A DNA stretch of 5,587 bases from Desulfurococcales archaeon (GTDB lineage: Archaea > Thermoproteota > Thermoprotei_A > Sulfolobales > NBVN01), in the NCBI GenBank assembly GCA_021160415.1, contig JAGHCP010000051.1, positions 1 to 5,587 on the forward strand, given 5' to 3'. Of the stretch, positions 5,043 through 5,587 are shown piece after piece; position 1 is the first letter of the stretch, and every line of letters starts with the position of its first letter. The translations under genes were made by a program, and so were the position numbers. The notes under the pieces were generated by a model, which worked only from the letters and a program-made list of their open reading frames with translations, was not told the origin of the DNA and did no database searches.

Positions 5043-5587
5043 ATGGATGTGAGGGAGAAGATCAGGGAGCTCTACGTCAGGAACCCTAGAACCAAGGACA
5101 TAGTTAGGGCTATACATAAAGTTTCAGAGGAGGTGAGCAGGAAGTTAGGCACGGTTAAGATAATGGATTTCTGCGGAACTCACGAGTGGACGATAACGCA
5201 CTACGGCATAAGGTCCCTCATGCCTCCATCAGTTGAGCTCGTAGCTGGTCCCGGATGCCCTGTGTGTATAACGCCAGGTCACTACGTTGACCACCTGATC
5301 AGGCTTTCTTTCGAAGGAATTCGCGTTTACACGTATGGCGATTCATACATGCTTCCCGGGAGGAGTGGTTCGAGGCCAAGGAACCTTGCTGAGGCGAGGG
5401 CGGAGGGAGGCATGGTTACGGTGGTGTACAGCTTCCTAGACGCTGTTAAGGCCGCCCTTAAGGAGCGCTCTAAGGAGCATGTTTTCTTCGCTGTGGGTTT
5501 CGAAACAACGATGCCTGCAGTTGCCGACCCGCTAGTTAGGAGGGCGATCCCGCCTAACCTGAAGGTTCTTAACGCCCATAGATTCAC
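5043..5587 (+). CDS. hypD: HypD, iron-sulfur scaffold for Fe(CN)2CO assembly (3' end outside window)
   Basis: The frame opens with ATG at 5043 and has no stop before the window ends, so 181 residues, roughly the first half of a protein usually near 370 residues, are visible. Known: HypD carries a [4Fe-4S] cluster and redox-active cysteines, and with HypC it binds the iron while CN and CO ligands are attached. Seen: DFCGTHEWT at 42-50 (Cys44), GPGCPVCITPGHYVD at 69-83 (Cys72, Cys75), YGDSYMLPG at 98-106, VVYSFLDAVKAA near 127-138 and VGFETTMPA at 151-159. These follow the HypD family motifs in order. The start gives a leader helix of normal length before CGTHE. No strong ribosome site is visible, which fits a very short leader behind the A/T-rich element at 4997-5009. 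It is transcribed away from hypE, unlike the common arrangement where hypC, hypD and hypE run together. The C-terminal cluster-binding cysteines lie beyond the window. Confidence 0.95.
   Translation, partial: MDVREKIRELYVRNPRTKDIVRAIHKVSEEVSRKLGTVKIMDFCGTHEWTITHYGIRSLMPPSVELVAGPGCPVCITPGHYVDHLIRLSFEGIRVYTYGDSYMLPGRSGSRPRNLAEARAEGGMVTVVYSFLDAVKAALKERSKEHVFFAVGFETTMPAVADPLVRRAIPPNLKVLNAHRF

Noticed and set aside
5327..5587. An 86-codon open frame on the minus strand at the window's end
   Set aside because: It lies wholly antisense to hypD, whose conserved motifs occupy the plus strand there. Its composition looks like a shadow of that gene.
1..5587. CRISPR arrays, tRNA genes, insertion sequences or long repeats
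   Set aside because: I saw no repeated units, clover-leaf sequences or transposase-like frames. The sequence is almost entirely accounted for by hydrogenase-related genes.

Overview
This window looks like part of the genome of a hyperthermophilic archaeon, most likely a crenarchaeote-type (Thermoproteota) or related lineage. The reasons are heavy use of AGG/AGA arginine and ATA isoleucine codons, GTG and TTG starts, archaeal TATA-like boxes about 30 nt upstream of start codons, and hydrogenase maturation proteins of the Thermococcus type (HypA with a long insert between its CxxC pairs, and a MinD-like ATPase in place of the GTPase HypB). The species cannot be named from the sequence alone. 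No mobile elements, RNA genes, CRISPR arrays or long repeats were seen. The window is almost entirely coding, and the longest gene-free stretch is under 80 bases.

Layout. Positions 1-987 (+) hold the nearly complete 3' part of a NuoH/HyfC/MbhM-type integral membrane subunit, probably the last gene of a membrane-bound, energy-conserving [NiFe]-hydrogenase operon that starts outside the window. Facing it tail to tail is a minus-strand block of maturation genes. In order of transcription these are hypE (4965-3928), an unrecognised P-loop protein resembling HPr kinase (3920-2988), hypC (2955-2719), hypA (2679-2287), the ATPase-type hypB (2290-1544) and a HycI-family endopeptidase (1530-1024). On the plus strand, diverging from hypE, is the 5' half of hypD (5043 to the window end). 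It has no stop inside the window.

How the genes work together. HypC and HypD form the scaffold on which Fe(CN)2CO is assembled. HypE makes the cyanide ligand precursor from a carbamoyl group supplied by HypF, which is not in this window. HypA, helped by the MinD-like ATPase, delivers nickel. The HycI-type protease then trims the large subunit once nickel is in place. The NuoH-like subunit belongs to the kind of enzyme these factors mature.

Most notable points. (1) A kinase-like P-loop protein of unknown role sits seven bases after hypE, inside an otherwise standard maturation locus. (2) TATA-like boxes lie 30-33 nt before the starts of hypA, hypC, hypD and hypE. This divides the block into probable units hypE-kinase, hypC, hypA-hypB-hycI and, divergently, hypD. 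One A/T-rich element appears to serve both hypE and hypD. (3) The same spacing, together with homology, supports a TTG start for hypE that is shorter than its longest open frame.
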